Assembly: GCA_002482765.1 (NCBI GenBank)
Contig: DLGP01000147.1
Span: 10,722-70,933 of the forward strand
Reading direction: 5' to 3'
From: Alphaproteobacteria bacterium UBA7691
GTDB taxonomy: Bacteria > Pseudomonadota > Alphaproteobacteria > Ferrovibrionales > Ferrovibrionaceae
Length of the DNA stretch: 60,212 bases
The notes below the pieces were generated by a model that worked only from the letters and a program-made list of their open reading frames with translations, was not told where the DNA came from and did not search any database. Made by a program: the position numbers and the translations under genes. This document shows, in pieces, positions 48,567 to 58,499 of the stretch; within the stretch, counting starts at the first letter, position 1, and each line of letters begins with the position of its first letter.

Positions 48567-49586
48567 GTGTCTGATCCCATTCCTATCAACACCGGGTCCA
48601 TCAATGCCGCGCCGCCGGTGCCGCCCGAACGGGCCGGCGCCAGACTCGACCGCTATCTGGCCGAGGCACTGGACTTTTCCCGGTCGCGGCTGAAAGCCCT
48701 GATCGAGCAGGGCCATGTCCGGCTGGGCGATGCGACGATAGCCGACCCCTCGCACAAGATCAAACCGGGCGAAGTGTATCAACTGCATGCGCCAGAAGCC
48801 GCCAGCGCCGAGCCATTGGCGCAGGATATGCCGCTCAACGTGGTGTTCGAGGATGCGCATCTGATCGTGATCGACAAGCCGGCCGGCCTGGTGGTGCATC
48901 CGGCGCCGGGCAACCCGGACCACACGCTGGTAAACGCCCTGCTGCATCATTGCGGCGACAGCCTGGCCGGCATCGGCGGCGTGAAACGCCCCGGCATCGT
49001 GCATCGCATCGACAAGGACACATCCGGCCTGCTGGTGGCGGCCAAGACCGATGCCGCGCATCATGGCCTGGCCGATCTGTTTGCCCGCCATGACATCGCG
49101 CGCGAATACCAGGCCCTGGTCTGGGGCCTGCCCAATCCACTGCAAGGCCGCATCGAAGGCGCCATCGGCCGCGACCCGCGCGATCGTAAACGCATGGCGG
49201 TGCGCGGTGACAACACCACTGCCCGCAATGCCAAACCAGCCGTGACACATTATGCCGTGGAGCGGGCTTTGCGCGATGCCGCCGGCCAGCCCTATGCGGC
49301 GCTGATCCGCTGCCGGCTGGAAACCGGCCGCACCCATCAAATCCGCGTGCATCTGACCAGCAAGGGCCATGCCCTGGTGGGCGATCCGGTTTATGGCCGG
49401 GCGCGCAGCCTGAAGACGCTGAAACTGGGCGGCGCCGCCCGCGATGCCCTGGCCGGTTTCCAGCGCCAGGCTTTGCACGCCGCCAGCTTGGGCTTTGTGC
49501 ATCCGGTTACCGGCGCTGATTTACGCTTTGAAAGCCCGCTGCCGGCAGATTTCGCCGACTTGCTGGCGGCCCTCACGGCAGGCTGA
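48567..49586 (+). CDS. rluD: Ribosomal large-subunit pseudouridine synthase, RluA/RluD family
   Basis: The 339-residue protein has an N-terminal S4 domain (RLDRYLAEALDFSRSRLKAL) and the catalytic core with the active Asp in GIVHRIDKDTSGLLVAAKT, followed by LETGRTHQIRVHLTSKGHAL. It isomerises uridines in 23S rRNA, in RluD positions 1911, 1915 and 1917; RluC cannot be excluded. The GTG start at 48567 gives MSDPIP. No clear ribosome site is present, and the start nearly touches the divergent gene. The last codons lie in the first copy of a 33-bp tandem repeat. Confidence 0.92.
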   Translation: MSDPIPINTGSINAAPPVPPERAGARLDRYLAEALDFSRSRLKALIEQGHVRLGDATIADPSHKIKPGEVYQLHAPEAASAEPLAQDMPLNVVFEDAHLIVIDKPAGLVVHPAPGNPDHTLVNALLHHCGDSLAGIGGVKRPGIVHRIDKDTSGLLVAAKTDAAHHGLADLFARHDIAREYQALVWGLPNPLQGRIEGAIGRDPRDRKRMAVRGDNTTARNAKPAVTHYAVERALRDAAGQPYAALIRCRLETGRTHQIRVHLTSKGHALVGDPVYGRARSLKTLKLGGAARDALAGFQRQALHAASLGFVHPVTGADLRFESPLPADFADLLAALTAG

Positions 49587-49660
49587 ATGCCTGGACAGCT
49601 TGCTCTTACGGCAGGCTGAATGCCTGCGCAGCTTGCTCTTACGGCAGGCTGAATGCCTGC
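49575..49660. repeat. 33-bp tandem repeat, two full copies and one partial
   Basis: The unit begins ACGGCAGGCTGAATGCCTG and repeats at 49575-49607, 49608-49640 and (first 20 bp) 49641-49660, with two mismatches between the full copies. Each copy folds as GCAGGC-TGAAT-GCCTGC or nearly so. Copy one contains the rluD stop. Copy three encodes, on the other strand, the last codons of the hydrolase gene. The repeat therefore supplies the ends of two convergent genes and may act as a tandem bidirectional terminator. Confidence 0.92.
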
Positions 49661-50616
49661 CGCATGGCCTGCTTCAGCGCCGCCAGAGCCTCGGCCCGCA
49701 CCGCCGCATTGGCGCCGCCGCTGACTCCGAGTGTGCGGCATTGCGCCAGCGCCTTGGGCGCATCGGCATTCGGCCGGCCATCGGGGCCGGCGGTCTTGAT
49801 GCCGGAGGTCTGCTCCACCCAGCTCAGATCGGCCTGCTGGACAAAAAAGCATTTGCTCCAGTTTTCGCCGCTGGCCAGGCTCCAGGGCGGCGCGCTGCCA
49901 TCCCAGCCATGCTGGGCGCCAGGATAGATCGTGGTTTCCAGCTTGGCACCGGCGGCCTGCAAGGCCCGGGCAATGACCATACAGTTTTCGGTGCCGACAT
50001 AGGTATCCGCCGCCCCCATCAGCATCAGGATCGGCGCCCCGGTGGTGCGCGTATCATAATAATGTGTGTCGCAACCGGGATAAAATGGCACATGCAGCGC
50101 AAAACGCGGCCCGTTGCGGGCATGGCGCTCGGCCATCAGGTGCAGCGCGCTGCGCAAGGCCACGCTGCCGCCCTTGGAAAAGCCGGCAATGCCGATGCGC
50201 GCCGGATCAAGCCGCGGATGCTGCACCGCCAGTTTCAGCGCATTGTAGGCATCGTTGAGCATGTCATTAGTGCTCACCGTGCTCTGATCCGAGACGGTGC
50301 TTTTCACCCCGCGCGGGGTGAAACTATCCGGCACAATCGAGGCCACACCCATGGCGGCGAATTCCCGCGCATAGGCATATTCCCTGGCATCGGTAACGCC
50401 GCCGCTGCCATGGATCAGCAGCATGGCCGGCAGCCTTGTGCCGGCAGGCGCTTCCGGCAGAAACAATTCGGCAGTCACACTAACCGGGCCGCTGCGCGAC
50501 GGGCTGGTGAAGCTGAGGCTTTCCTTGCTTACCGTGACCTGCGCCTGGGCGACACCAACCCAAATCTGCGCCAGCAGCAAAACCGCGCCGCCGGCCAGGA
50601 TATTCCTTATACGCAT
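49639..50616 (-). CDS. Exported dienelactone-hydrolase-like alpha/beta hydrolase
   Basis: The 325-residue protein has a signal peptide (cleavage near AQA, residue 25) and an alpha/beta hydrolase core. The oxyanion loop is LLIHGSGG, the nucleophile Ser lies in IGIAGFSKGGSVAL, the acid in GAADTYVG and the His in YPGAQHGWDG. The substrate is unknown; dienelactone hydrolases use Cys, whereas Ser here suggests an esterase or carboxypeptidase-like activity. The final residues (QAFSLP) are encoded by the third copy of the 33-bp repeat. Confidence 0.88.
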   Translation of the reverse strand: MRIRNILAGGAVLLLAQIWVGVAQAQVTVSKESLSFTSPSRSGPVSVTAELFLPEAPAGTRLPAMLLIHGSGGVTDAREYAYAREFAAMGVASIVPDSFTPRGVKSTVSDQSTVSTNDMLNDAYNALKLAVQHPRLDPARIGIAGFSKGGSVALRSALHLMAERHARNGPRFALHVPFYPGCDTHYYDTRTTGAPILMLMGAADTYVGTENCMVIARALQAAGAKLETTIYPGAQHGWDGSAPPWSLASGENWSKCFFVQQADLSWVEQTSGIKTAGPDGRPNADAPKALAQCRTLGVSGGANAAVRAEALAALKQAMRQAFSLP

Positions 50617-50697
50617 GGCACCCTCCCGCCACCCTATCGATTATCCTGGCGGATTATAGCGGAAATACCGGCAATGCTGCGGTAGAATAACAAAATC

Positions 50698-51180
50698 ATG
50701 TCGGACGATGCCGCTGCCTCCCTGCCCCTGGTCGATCCGCGTCTGCGCCGCCTGCTGGCCTATTGGCTCGACCGGCGCGGCGCGCGCGCCATGCCGGCGC
50801 GTGGCGATATCGATCCGCTGGATTTTGCCTATCTGCTTGGTTCGATCATGCTGGTGGATGTGCTGCCGCAGCCCGGCGGCGATCTGCGCTTCCGCTACCG
50901 GGTTTATGGTGTGGACGCGGTTACGCATACGGGCATGGACCTGACCGGGCGTTATACCGAGGAATATCCCGGCGCCGAATTTGCCGCCAAGCTGAAGCAA
51001 AGTTACACGGCGCTGGTGCAAGGCGGCATGCCGCGCCGGGTTCAGCGCCGGGAATATTATGATGGCCGCTATTACGAGATGGAGGGCCTGTTGCTGCCGC
51101 TGGGCGATGCGACCGGCATCAACATGATCCTGATCGGCCTGGCCTTTGGCCCCTGGATGCTGGGGCTTGAAGCGCCCTGA
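50698..51180 (+). CDS. PAS_5-type (PAS-like) domain protein
   Basis: The 160-residue protein fits the stand-alone PAS-like family of alphaproteobacteria. It has VDPRLRRLLAYWLDRRG near the start, then LGSIMLVDVL, LRFRYRVYGVDAVTHTG and a C-terminal strand YEMEGLLLPLGDATG. There is no output domain. Many alphaproteobacteria carry several paralogues of unknown role. It lies 81 bp from the divergent hydrolase gene and upstream of rpoH on the same strand, with 186 bp between. Confidence 0.82.
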   Translation: MSDDAAASLPLVDPRLRRLLAYWLDRRGARAMPARGDIDPLDFAYLLGSIMLVDVLPQPGGDLRFRYRVYGVDAVTHTGMDLTGRYTEEYPGAEFAAKLKQSYTALVQGGMPRRVQRREYYDGRYYEMEGLLLPLGDATGINMILIGLAFGPWMLGLEAP

Positions 51181-51366
51181 GCGATTTCCTGCGCCGGATT
51201 CGCCCGGGATGTGACGCGGATCAAGGTTTTGGCATTCGGGCAGGCGCAGGCTGCGGGTGCCGCAATTCCGCCGCATTCGCCCGCTCAGATATTGAATATG
51301 GCACGACCCGATACCACATCCACGACAACGCCCGGGGACAACCCGGCCGGGGGAGTTGATACCACC

Positions 51367-52263
51367 ATGTCACGCAGCCTTGTATTACCGTCTATTTCCG
51401 CCGATGGCGGGCTGACCCGCTACCTGTCTGAAATCCGCCGCTTTCCCATGCTGGCGCCGGAAGAGGAATTCATGCTTGCGAAAGCCTGGCGTGAACGTGA
51501 CGACGTGGAAGCGGCGCATAAGCTGGTGACCAGCCATTTGCGCCTGGTGGCCAAGATCGCCATGGGGTATCGCGGCTATGGCCTGCCGCTGGGCGAGCTG
51601 ATCGCCGAGGGTAATATCGGCATGATGCAGGCGGTGAAGCGCTACGACCCGGATCGGGGTTTCCGCCTCTCCACCTATGCCATGTGGTGGATTCGCGCCT
51701 CGATCCAGGAATATATCCTGCGCTCCTGGTCGCTGGTGAAAATCGGCACCACCGCCGCGCAGAAGAAACTGTTTTTCAACCTGCGCCGCATCCGTGGCCA
51801 GATGAAGGCGATTGATGGCGGCCAGCTTACGCCCGAGCAGGTGGAAGCCATCGCCACCCAGCTGGATGTGGCGCGCGAGGAAGTGATCTCGATGGATCGT
51901 CGCCTGGCCGGCCCGGATAGCAGCCTGAACGCGCCGTTGCGTGGCGATGAAGACGGCGATGCGCAATGGCAGGATTGGCTGGTGGATGAAACCCCGAGCC
52001 AGGAAACCCGGCTGGCCGAAGGCCAGGAATTTGCCGCCCGCAACAAATTGCTCGGTAGCGCCATGGCTACGCTCAACGAGCGCGAACGCGACATCCTGAT
52101 CCAGCGCCGCCTGATCGACGAGCCGGCGACGTTGGAAGACCTGTCAGCGCGCTACAATATCAGCCGCGAACGGGTGCGGCAGATCGAAGTGCGGGCTTTC
52201 GAGAAGGTGCAGAAAGCGGTGCGCGAAGCCGCGATCCGCGACGGTATCAGCCCAACGCCGTAA
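51367..52263 (+). CDS. rpoH: RNA polymerase sigma-32 (heat-shock) factor
   Basis: The 298-residue sigma factor carries region 2 (KLVTSHLRLVAKIAMGYRG, RGFRLSTYAMWWIRASIQEY) and region 4 (LSARYNISRERVRQIEVRAF). The RpoH-specific QRRLIDEPATLEDLS precedes region 4. It directs transcription of heat-shock genes. The ATG at 51367 gives the usual start MSRSLVLPSISADGGLTRYL with GGGGGAG upstream; an ATG at 51298 would add 23 residues and has no ribosome site. The 186-bp leader shows no ROSE-type thermometer that I can identify. It converges on the GAF gene with touching stops. Confidence 0.95.
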   Translation: MSRSLVLPSISADGGLTRYLSEIRRFPMLAPEEEFMLAKAWRERDDVEAAHKLVTSHLRLVAKIAMGYRGYGLPLGELIAEGNIGMMQAVKRYDPDRGFRLSTYAMWWIRASIQEYILRSWSLVKIGTTAAQKKLFFNLRRIRGQMKAIDGGQLTPEQVEAIATQLDVAREEVISMDRRLAGPDSSLNAPLRGDEDGDAQWQDWLVDETPSQETRLAEGQEFAARNKLLGSAMATLNERERDILIQRRLIDEPATLEDLSARYNISRERVRQIEVRAFEKVQKAVREAAIRDGISPTP

Positions 52264-52866
52264 TCAATGCAGACGGCGCGGCATTTCCCGCGCCGCTGCG
52301 CCAAAGGCGGCATCCAGATCGGCTTCCGCTTCGTCCACCAGATCGGCCTTTAGCTCGGCTGTCACGACAATATCCGACGCCTGCTGTGCGGTGGCATGGT
52401 ATGCGCCATGGCGGCGGATAGCGCCGCCCAATGCCTGGGCCAGATGGCGCAGCACATAGATATCACGCTCGCGCCAATCGCCGCTCTGTTCGGCACGCTC
52501 GCAGCAGAACATCGCTGTTGGCTGGTTGCTGCTATCCACCAGCAAAAGATCAAGACGGTTTTGCAGCTTGCTGCCATCGCCGGCCAAAGCCGGCGCCGCA
52601 TCGGTGGCGCTGGCACCCAGGCCATCCCGGGCCGCCTTGAGATAAATCGCCGCTTCGGTATGCGGGATGACGCGACCCTGACTGAAGCCGCCCTCCATCA
52701 CATCAAACTGGCGCTGGCAGATCATGGCGCCATCCTGGTCAAACAGCCAGATGCCGGCGCGGGCGGCTTGTGCCGCCTCCACTGCATCAAGGCAGATGGC
52801 TTCGCACAGATCGTCGATATCCGCCATGCTGAGCTGATCGTCCTGGGCTTGCTGAGTTCTGAGCAT
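52264..52866 (-). CDS. GAF-domain protein
   Basis: The 200-residue protein resembles a single GAF domain: RAGIWLFDQDGAMICQRQFD, IYLKAARDG, LDLLLVDSSNQPTAMFCCE and a final helix ERDIYVLRHLAQALGGA. An acidic tail follows (ADLVDEAEADLDAAFG). There is no output domain, so it may be a small-molecule sensor acting through a partner. It is transcribed from the gap before purA and converges on rpoH. The nearest GAF relatives usually sit in front of kinase or cyclase domains, absent here. Confidence 0.7.
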   Translation of the reverse strand: MLRTQQAQDDQLSMADIDDLCEAICLDAVEAAQAARAGIWLFDQDGAMICQRQFDVMEGGFSQGRVIPHTEAAIYLKAARDGLGASATDAAPALAGDGSKLQNRLDLLLVDSSNQPTAMFCCERAEQSGDWRERDIYVLRHLAQALGGAIRRHGAYHATAQQASDIVVTAELKADLVDEAEADLDAAFGAAAREMPRRLH

Positions 52867-53061
52867 CGCTGCGCAACTTCCTACGGTTAAGCGGGCTGTT
52901 GCAGGACAATCTAGAGGCCGGACGGCGGAACAAAAGTTAGCATCCGGTTATATGGATTATTTTCATGTTATCCCGGCAATTGCTGCGCGAAAGCCACGCC
53001 GCTGGTTCAGCAGCGGCGGGCAATGCGACAAAATATGCGCGGGGAATTGCCGCCTATCGAA

Positions 53062-54357
<1,296 letters not shown>

Positions 54358-54367
54358 CGGAAAATCC

Positions 54368-55546
54368 TTACGCTGAGACGGCGCAGACGGTCTGACCGTC
54401 CCACCAATGGGTGCAATTCGCCTGTTTTGCCGCCTGCTGCGGCTGGTTTTGCTCTGGTTCCAGCGCCGCCCAGGTGCTGTAACCGTCGGCACGCAGCCGC
54501 GCCGCCACGGCATGGCTGGTGCCGAATGGCAGATAAAGCAGCGGCTTGGCCGGCATCGCCGGCAGGCCGCGCATCACGCTGTCCAGGTAGAGCGTGAAGC
54601 CGGTGGCGGTTTCGCCGCCCGGGGTGACATAACGCCCGCCACGCCCCAATTCGCCGCGTACATTGCGGGCAAACAGCGTGTAGCTGATGCCGGTATGATA
54701 CTCGAAGCCCCGGAATTCGCCGGGATCGAGTGTCAACAGCAAATCCGGCGCCGCCGCAGCCACTTCCGCCACCAGGCGATCCAGATCTGCAACGATGGCG
54801 GCAGCGGCATCCGATAGCCGCATCGCTTTCAGCCCCTGGATGGCGCTGCCTGCCGGGCCGGCCAGCGCCAGCAGCTTAAGCAGATCAGGCCCGGCCGCGC
54901 CGGCCGCAGCCTTCAATTCAGCGGCATCCTTGCGATCCAGCGCACGCCGCGCCGCCTTGGCCTGGCGCGGCTCCAGGCCATGCGCCGCCATGATGGCCGG
55001 CGCCAGCAAAGGCTGGGTGATATCCAGCGACAGATGCTTCACGCCAAGCCGGGCCACGGCTTCGGCGGCCAGCAAAGCCACTTCCACATCGCCGGCCAGG
55101 GCGGCCGCGCCGATCAGCTCAAAACCGGCCTGGGCGAATTGCCGCTCGGGCCGCAATTGTGTGCCGCGCACCCGCAGCACCTGGCCGGCATAGGCCAGCC
55201 GCAGCGGGCGCGGCGCCAGTTTCAGCCGGCTGCCGGCAATACGCGCCACTTGCAGGGTGATATCGGTGCGCAGGCCCATCATGCGCTGCGATACCGGGTC
55301 CATCACCCGGAACATCTGGCCGGCCAGATCCTGGCCCGAGCCGGCCAGCAAGGTTTCCTCAAACTCGATCAGCGGCGGCTTGACCCGGGCATAGCCTTGC
55401 GCGGCAAAACTGCCGAGCAGGCTTTCGGAAGCAAATGCCTCCCAATCGGCGCGCGGCGGCAGCACATCGCGCAGGCCGGCCGGCAGCAGCGCGAGCGACT
55501 GTTCTTCCACCATGTCGGCGGCCTTGGCGCGCGTCTTGGGAGCCAT
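54368..55546 (-). CDS. hisZ: ATP phosphoribosyltransferase regulatory subunit
   Basis: The 392-residue protein is a histidyl-tRNA synthetase paralogue lacking the tRNA-binding domain: LLPAGLRDVLPPRADWEAF at the start, RTDITLQVARIAGSRL (motif 2 region), and FRGFEYHTGISYTLFA. HisZ forms a complex with short-form HisG and controls the first step of histidine synthesis. No hisG is present in the window. It lies 10 bp upstream of purA and 12 bp downstream of the enoyl-CoA hydratase gene on the same strand. Confidence 0.92.
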   Translation of the reverse strand: MAPKTRAKAADMVEEQSLALLPAGLRDVLPPRADWEAFASESLLGSFAAQGYARVKPPLIEFEETLLAGSGQDLAGQMFRVMDPVSQRMMGLRTDITLQVARIAGSRLKLAPRPLRLAYAGQVLRVRGTQLRPERQFAQAGFELIGAAALAGDVEVALLAAEAVARLGVKHLSLDITQPLLAPAIMAAHGLEPRQAKAARRALDRKDAAELKAAAGAAGPDLLKLLALAGPAGSAIQGLKAMRLSDAAAAIVADLDRLVAEVAAAAPDLLLTLDPGEFRGFEYHTGISYTLFARNVRGELGRGGRYVTPGGETATGFTLYLDSVMRGLPAMPAKPLLYLPFGTSHAVAARLRADGYSTWAALEPEQNQPQQAAKQANCTHWWDGQTVCAVSA

Positions 55547-55558
55547 CTCTCTGCCGCC

Positions 55559-56335
55559 TTACCGGTTCTTGAAGCTGGGTTTGCGCTTCTCGGCGAAGGC
55601 GGCCATGCCTTCCTTCTGGTCCTCGAAGGCAAAGGTGGAATGGAACACCCGGCGCTCAAACCGCACACCCTCGCTGAGCGTGGTTTCATAGGCGCGGTTG
55701 ACCGCTTCCTTGGCGATCATCACCACCGGGCGCGACAATTCGGCGATGCGGCTGGCCGCCTTGATCGCTTCATCCAGCAATTGCTCCTTCGGCACCACAC
55801 GGCTGACCAGGCCGGCGCGCTCGGCTTCCGCCGCATCCATCATGCGGCCGGTGAGGCACATTTCCATCGCCTTGGATTTGCCGACAAAGCGGGTCAGGCG
55901 CTGGGTGCCGCCGGCGCCCGGGATGGTGCCCAGATTGATCTCGGGCTGGCCGAATTTGGCGTTATCCGCCGCCAGGATAAAATCGCACATCATGGCCAAT
56001 TCGCAGCCGCCGCCCAGAGCGAAGCCGGCCACTGCCGCGATCACCGGCTTGCGGCAGCGCGTCACCCGCTCCCAGCCGGCGGTGATGAAATCGCTGCTGT
56101 AAACGTCGATATAGCTCTTGTCCTTCATCTCCTTGATATCGGCGCCGGCCGCAAAGGCCTTTTCCGACCCGGTGATGACCATGCAGCCGATGCCGTCATC
56201 GGCCTCGAACTTGTCCACAGCATCCGACAATTCGGCCATCAACTGGGCGCAGAGTGCGTTCAGCGCCTGCGGCCGGTTCAGGGTGATCAGGCCCACCGGG
56301 CCGCGCGTTTCCACCAGGATCATTTCGTAGCTCAT
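55559..56335 (-). CDS. Enoyl-CoA hydratase (short-chain, crotonase family)
   Basis: The 258-residue protein has all crotonase elements: ITLNRPQALNAL, AFAAGADIKEM, AVAGFALGGGCELAMMCD with the first catalytic Glu, and FGQPEINLGTIPGAGGTQRL with the second Glu. Unlike the crotonase near 26.7 kb, both glutamates are present. It hydrates 2-enoyl-CoA in fatty-acid oxidation. It is followed by hisZ after 12 bp, although the metabolic link is not evident. Confidence 0.95.
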   Translation of the reverse strand: MSYEMILVETRGPVGLITLNRPQALNALCAQLMAELSDAVDKFEADDGIGCMVITGSEKAFAAGADIKEMKDKSYIDVYSSDFITAGWERVTRCRKPVIAAVAGFALGGGCELAMMCDFILAADNAKFGQPEINLGTIPGAGGTQRLTRFVGKSKAMEMCLTGRMMDAAEAERAGLVSRVVPKEQLLDEAIKAASRIAELSRPVVMIAKEAVNRAYETTLSEGVRFERRVFHSTFAFEDQKEGMAAFAEKRKPSFKNR

Positions 56336-56359
56336 CGTTCTTCCCTTATTTGACTGCTT

Positions 56360-56785
56360 TTATTGGCGCGGCGTCAGTTCAAAACGCACGGTGAGTGCGC
56401 CACCCGGATGGCTGATCTCCAGCCGCAGGATTTCCGCCTCGCGCTGGAACCGGGTTTCCGACAGGCTCTGCCAGCCAAGCTGCGGCAGGGTCTGGGCATA
56501 AAAAGCCAGCACGGCATTGCGCGTCACATTGCCACGCGCCTCGGCGGTCAGGATACGGCCGGTCGGCTTGTCAAACACCAGCGCCGCCGCGCGGTCTTCC
56601 ACCAGGCCCGGCATCACCGGCACATCTTCCGCCACCGAGAGGAAAATATCCGCCGCAAAAGCTGTGGAAACGCCGAAAATGGTTGCAAAAAAACCCGCCG
56701 GCGCGCCCCCGGACAAAGCGAGGCATACGGCCAGCGCCAGGGCGGAACGGGATGTCCGGCCGGGACACGACATGCGGCGGACCAT
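56360..56785 (-). CDS. Small exported protein, unknown function
   Basis: The 141-residue protein has an N-terminal signal sequence (SALALAVCLALSGGAPAG onward, cleavage near AFA). The mature domain of about 95 residues contains LVFDKPTGRILTAEARGNVT and LAFYAQTLPQLGWQSLSETR. Proteins of this type are found in the mutM-ubiE neighbourhood of other alphaproteobacteria; I know of no function. Starts at 56785 or 56773 are both possible. It lies 24 bp before the hydratase gene. Confidence 0.75.
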   Translation of the reverse strand: MVRRMSCPGRTSRSALALAVCLALSGGAPAGFFATIFGVSTAFAADIFLSVAEDVPVMPGLVEDRAAALVFDKPTGRILTAEARGNVTRNAVLAFYAQTLPQLGWQSLSETRFQREAEILRLEISHPGGALTVRFELTPRQ

Positions 56786-56853
56786 GCCAGTTCAGCGCCG
56801 GTTTGGAAAGAGCCGGCGGGGTGGGGAATCGGCCTGAATCCACCCCGGCCGCC

Positions 56854-57678
56854 CTACTTCTGGCAATGGCCGCAGAAGAAGGTGGAGCGGCCGGATTGCA
56901 CAATGCGCTTGATCGGGCGCTGGCAGGCTTGGCAGGGCTGGTCTTCGCGGTCATAGACCCGGAACCGGGTCTGGAAATAGCCCAGTTCGCCATCGGTCTG
57001 CACATAATCGCGCAAGGAGGAGCCGCCGGCCTCAACCGCTTGCAGCAACACATCCTTGATCGCCGGCACCAGCTTTTCCAGCCGCTTTGGCGCCACCGAA
57101 CCGGCCAGCCGCTCGGGGTGAATCCCGGCGCGATAGAGCGCTTCCGAAACATAGATATTGCCCAGGCCGGCCACCACGCGCTGATCCAGCAAAGCCGCCT
57201 TCATCGGCGTGCGTTTGCCATGCAGGGCGGCAATCAGCACTGCCGGGGTGAAGGCATCATCCAGCGGTTCCGGCCCGATAGCGCCGAGCAGCTTGTGGCC
57301 GGCCACAGCCTGGGCTTCGATCAGATCCATCATGCCGAAGCGGCGGGCATCGTTGAAAGTGACCGACCAGCCATCATCGGTGCCGAAAATCACATGGTCA
57401 TGCTGGCCGATATCATTCGGCCAGCCCTGGCGGATCACCATGCGGCCCGACATGCCGAGATGGATCAGCCAGACCAGGCCGCCGGAAAGCCGGATCAGGA
57501 TATATTTGGCGCGACGCTCCAGCGCCTCGACCTGGCTGCCCTGGATACGGGCGGCAAAATCCGCCGGCAGCGGGAAACGCAGATCGGGCCGCCGCGCCTC
57601 GATGCGGGTGATGCGCCGGTCTTGCAGCTTGAGGGCAAGGCCGCGCCGGGTGGTTTCGACTTCGGGCAATTCAGGCAT
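56854..57678 (-). CDS. mutM: Formamidopyrimidine-DNA glycosylase
   Basis: The 274-residue protein begins MPELPEVETTRRGL with the catalytic Pro2 and Glu3. It has the conserved lysine region RRAKYILIRL and a C-terminal zinc finger with four cysteines (QPCQAC and FFCGHC). It removes 8-oxoguanine and formamidopyrimidines from DNA and cuts the abasic site. It is divergent from ubiE with 50 bp between starts, a conserved alphaproteobacterial arrangement. Confidence 0.97.
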   Translation of the reverse strand: MPELPEVETTRRGLALKLQDRRITRIEARRPDLRFPLPADFAARIQGSQVEALERRAKYILIRLSGGLVWLIHLGMSGRMVIRQGWPNDIGQHDHVIFGTDDGWSVTFNDARRFGMMDLIEAQAVAGHKLLGAIGPEPLDDAFTPAVLIAALHGKRTPMKAALLDQRVVAGLGNIYVSEALYRAGIHPERLAGSVAPKRLEKLVPAIKDVLLQAVEAGGSSLRDYVQTDGELGYFQTRFRVYDREDQPCQACQRPIKRIVQSGRSTFFCGHCQK

Positions 57679-57728
57679 GCGGCTCTGTCTATACCGCGCA
57701 GGGCCGGTTTCGGCTATGGTTTGCGGCC

Positions 57729-58499
57729 ATGACCCAGGATCAGCAAAGCGGGCCGCAAAGCAGCGGCGAAACCCATTTCGGCTTCACCCAGGTGCCCGAG
57801 GCAGACAAGGTGCGCCTGGTGCGCCAGGTGTTCGAAAGCGTGGCGCCGCGCTACGACCTGATGAACGACCTGATGTCGGCTGGCGTGCATCGCTTGTGGA
57901 AAAACGCCATGGTGGAGTGGCTTGATCCACGCGGCGCCCTCACCGTGCTGGACATGGCCGGCGGCACCGGCGATATCGCCTTCCGCATCCATGACCGCGC
58001 GCCGGAGGCGCAAATCCTGGTGGCTGATATCAATGCCGCCATGCTGGGCCAGGGCCGCAGCCGCGCCATCGATCAGGCGCGGCTTGATCGCCTGTCCTGG
58101 GCCTGCATGAATGCCGAGAGCCTAGCCCTGCCGGATCGTTGCGTGGATGCCTATACCATCGCTTTCGGCATCCGCAATGTCACCCATATCGAGCAGGCTT
58201 TGGCCGAAGCCTGGCGCGTGCTGAAACCGGGCGGGCGTTTCCTGTGCCTGGAATTCTCGGCCGTGAGCAATCCGGCTTTGGCCAAATTCTACGATCTTTA
58301 TTCCTTCCAGCTATTGCCGCGCATCGGCCAGATTGTGGCGCAAGACGGCGATTCCTATCGTTATCTGGTAGAAAGCATCCGGCGTTTCCCCAATCAGGAA
58401 AATTTCGCCGCGATGATCCGCGCTGCCGGCTTCGGCCAGGTGAAATACCGCAATCTTTCCGGCGGCATCGCCGCATTGCATTCGGGCTGGCGGCTCTGA
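57729..58499 (+). CDS. ubiE: Ubiquinone/menaquinone C-methyltransferase
   Basis: The 256-residue SAM-dependent methyltransferase has THFGFTQVPEADKVRLVRQV, APRYDLMNDLMSAGVHRLWK, VLDMAGGTGDIAFRI, YTIAFGIRNVTHIEQAL and GGRFLCLEFSAV, all UbiE signatures. It performs the C-methylation in ubiquinone synthesis. Its stop overlaps the ubiB start (TGATG, sharing one base), so the two are translationally coupled. Confidence 0.97.
   Translation: MTQDQQSGPQSSGETHFGFTQVPEADKVRLVRQVFESVAPRYDLMNDLMSAGVHRLWKNAMVEWLDPRGALTVLDMAGGTGDIAFRIHDRAPEAQILVADINAAMLGQGRSRAIDQARLDRLSWACMNAESLALPDRCVDAYTIAFGIRNVTHIEQALAEAWRVLKPGGRFLCLEFSAVSNPALAKFYDLYSFQLLPRIGQIVAQDGDSYRYLVESIRRFPNQENFAAMIRAAGFGQVKYRNLSGGIAALHSGWRL

Noticed and set aside
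48564..49502. N-terminal extension of the DUF6476-like gene to 433 codons
   Set aside because: The extra part is antisense to rluD. The hydrophobic anchor and family-like start begin at 48563.
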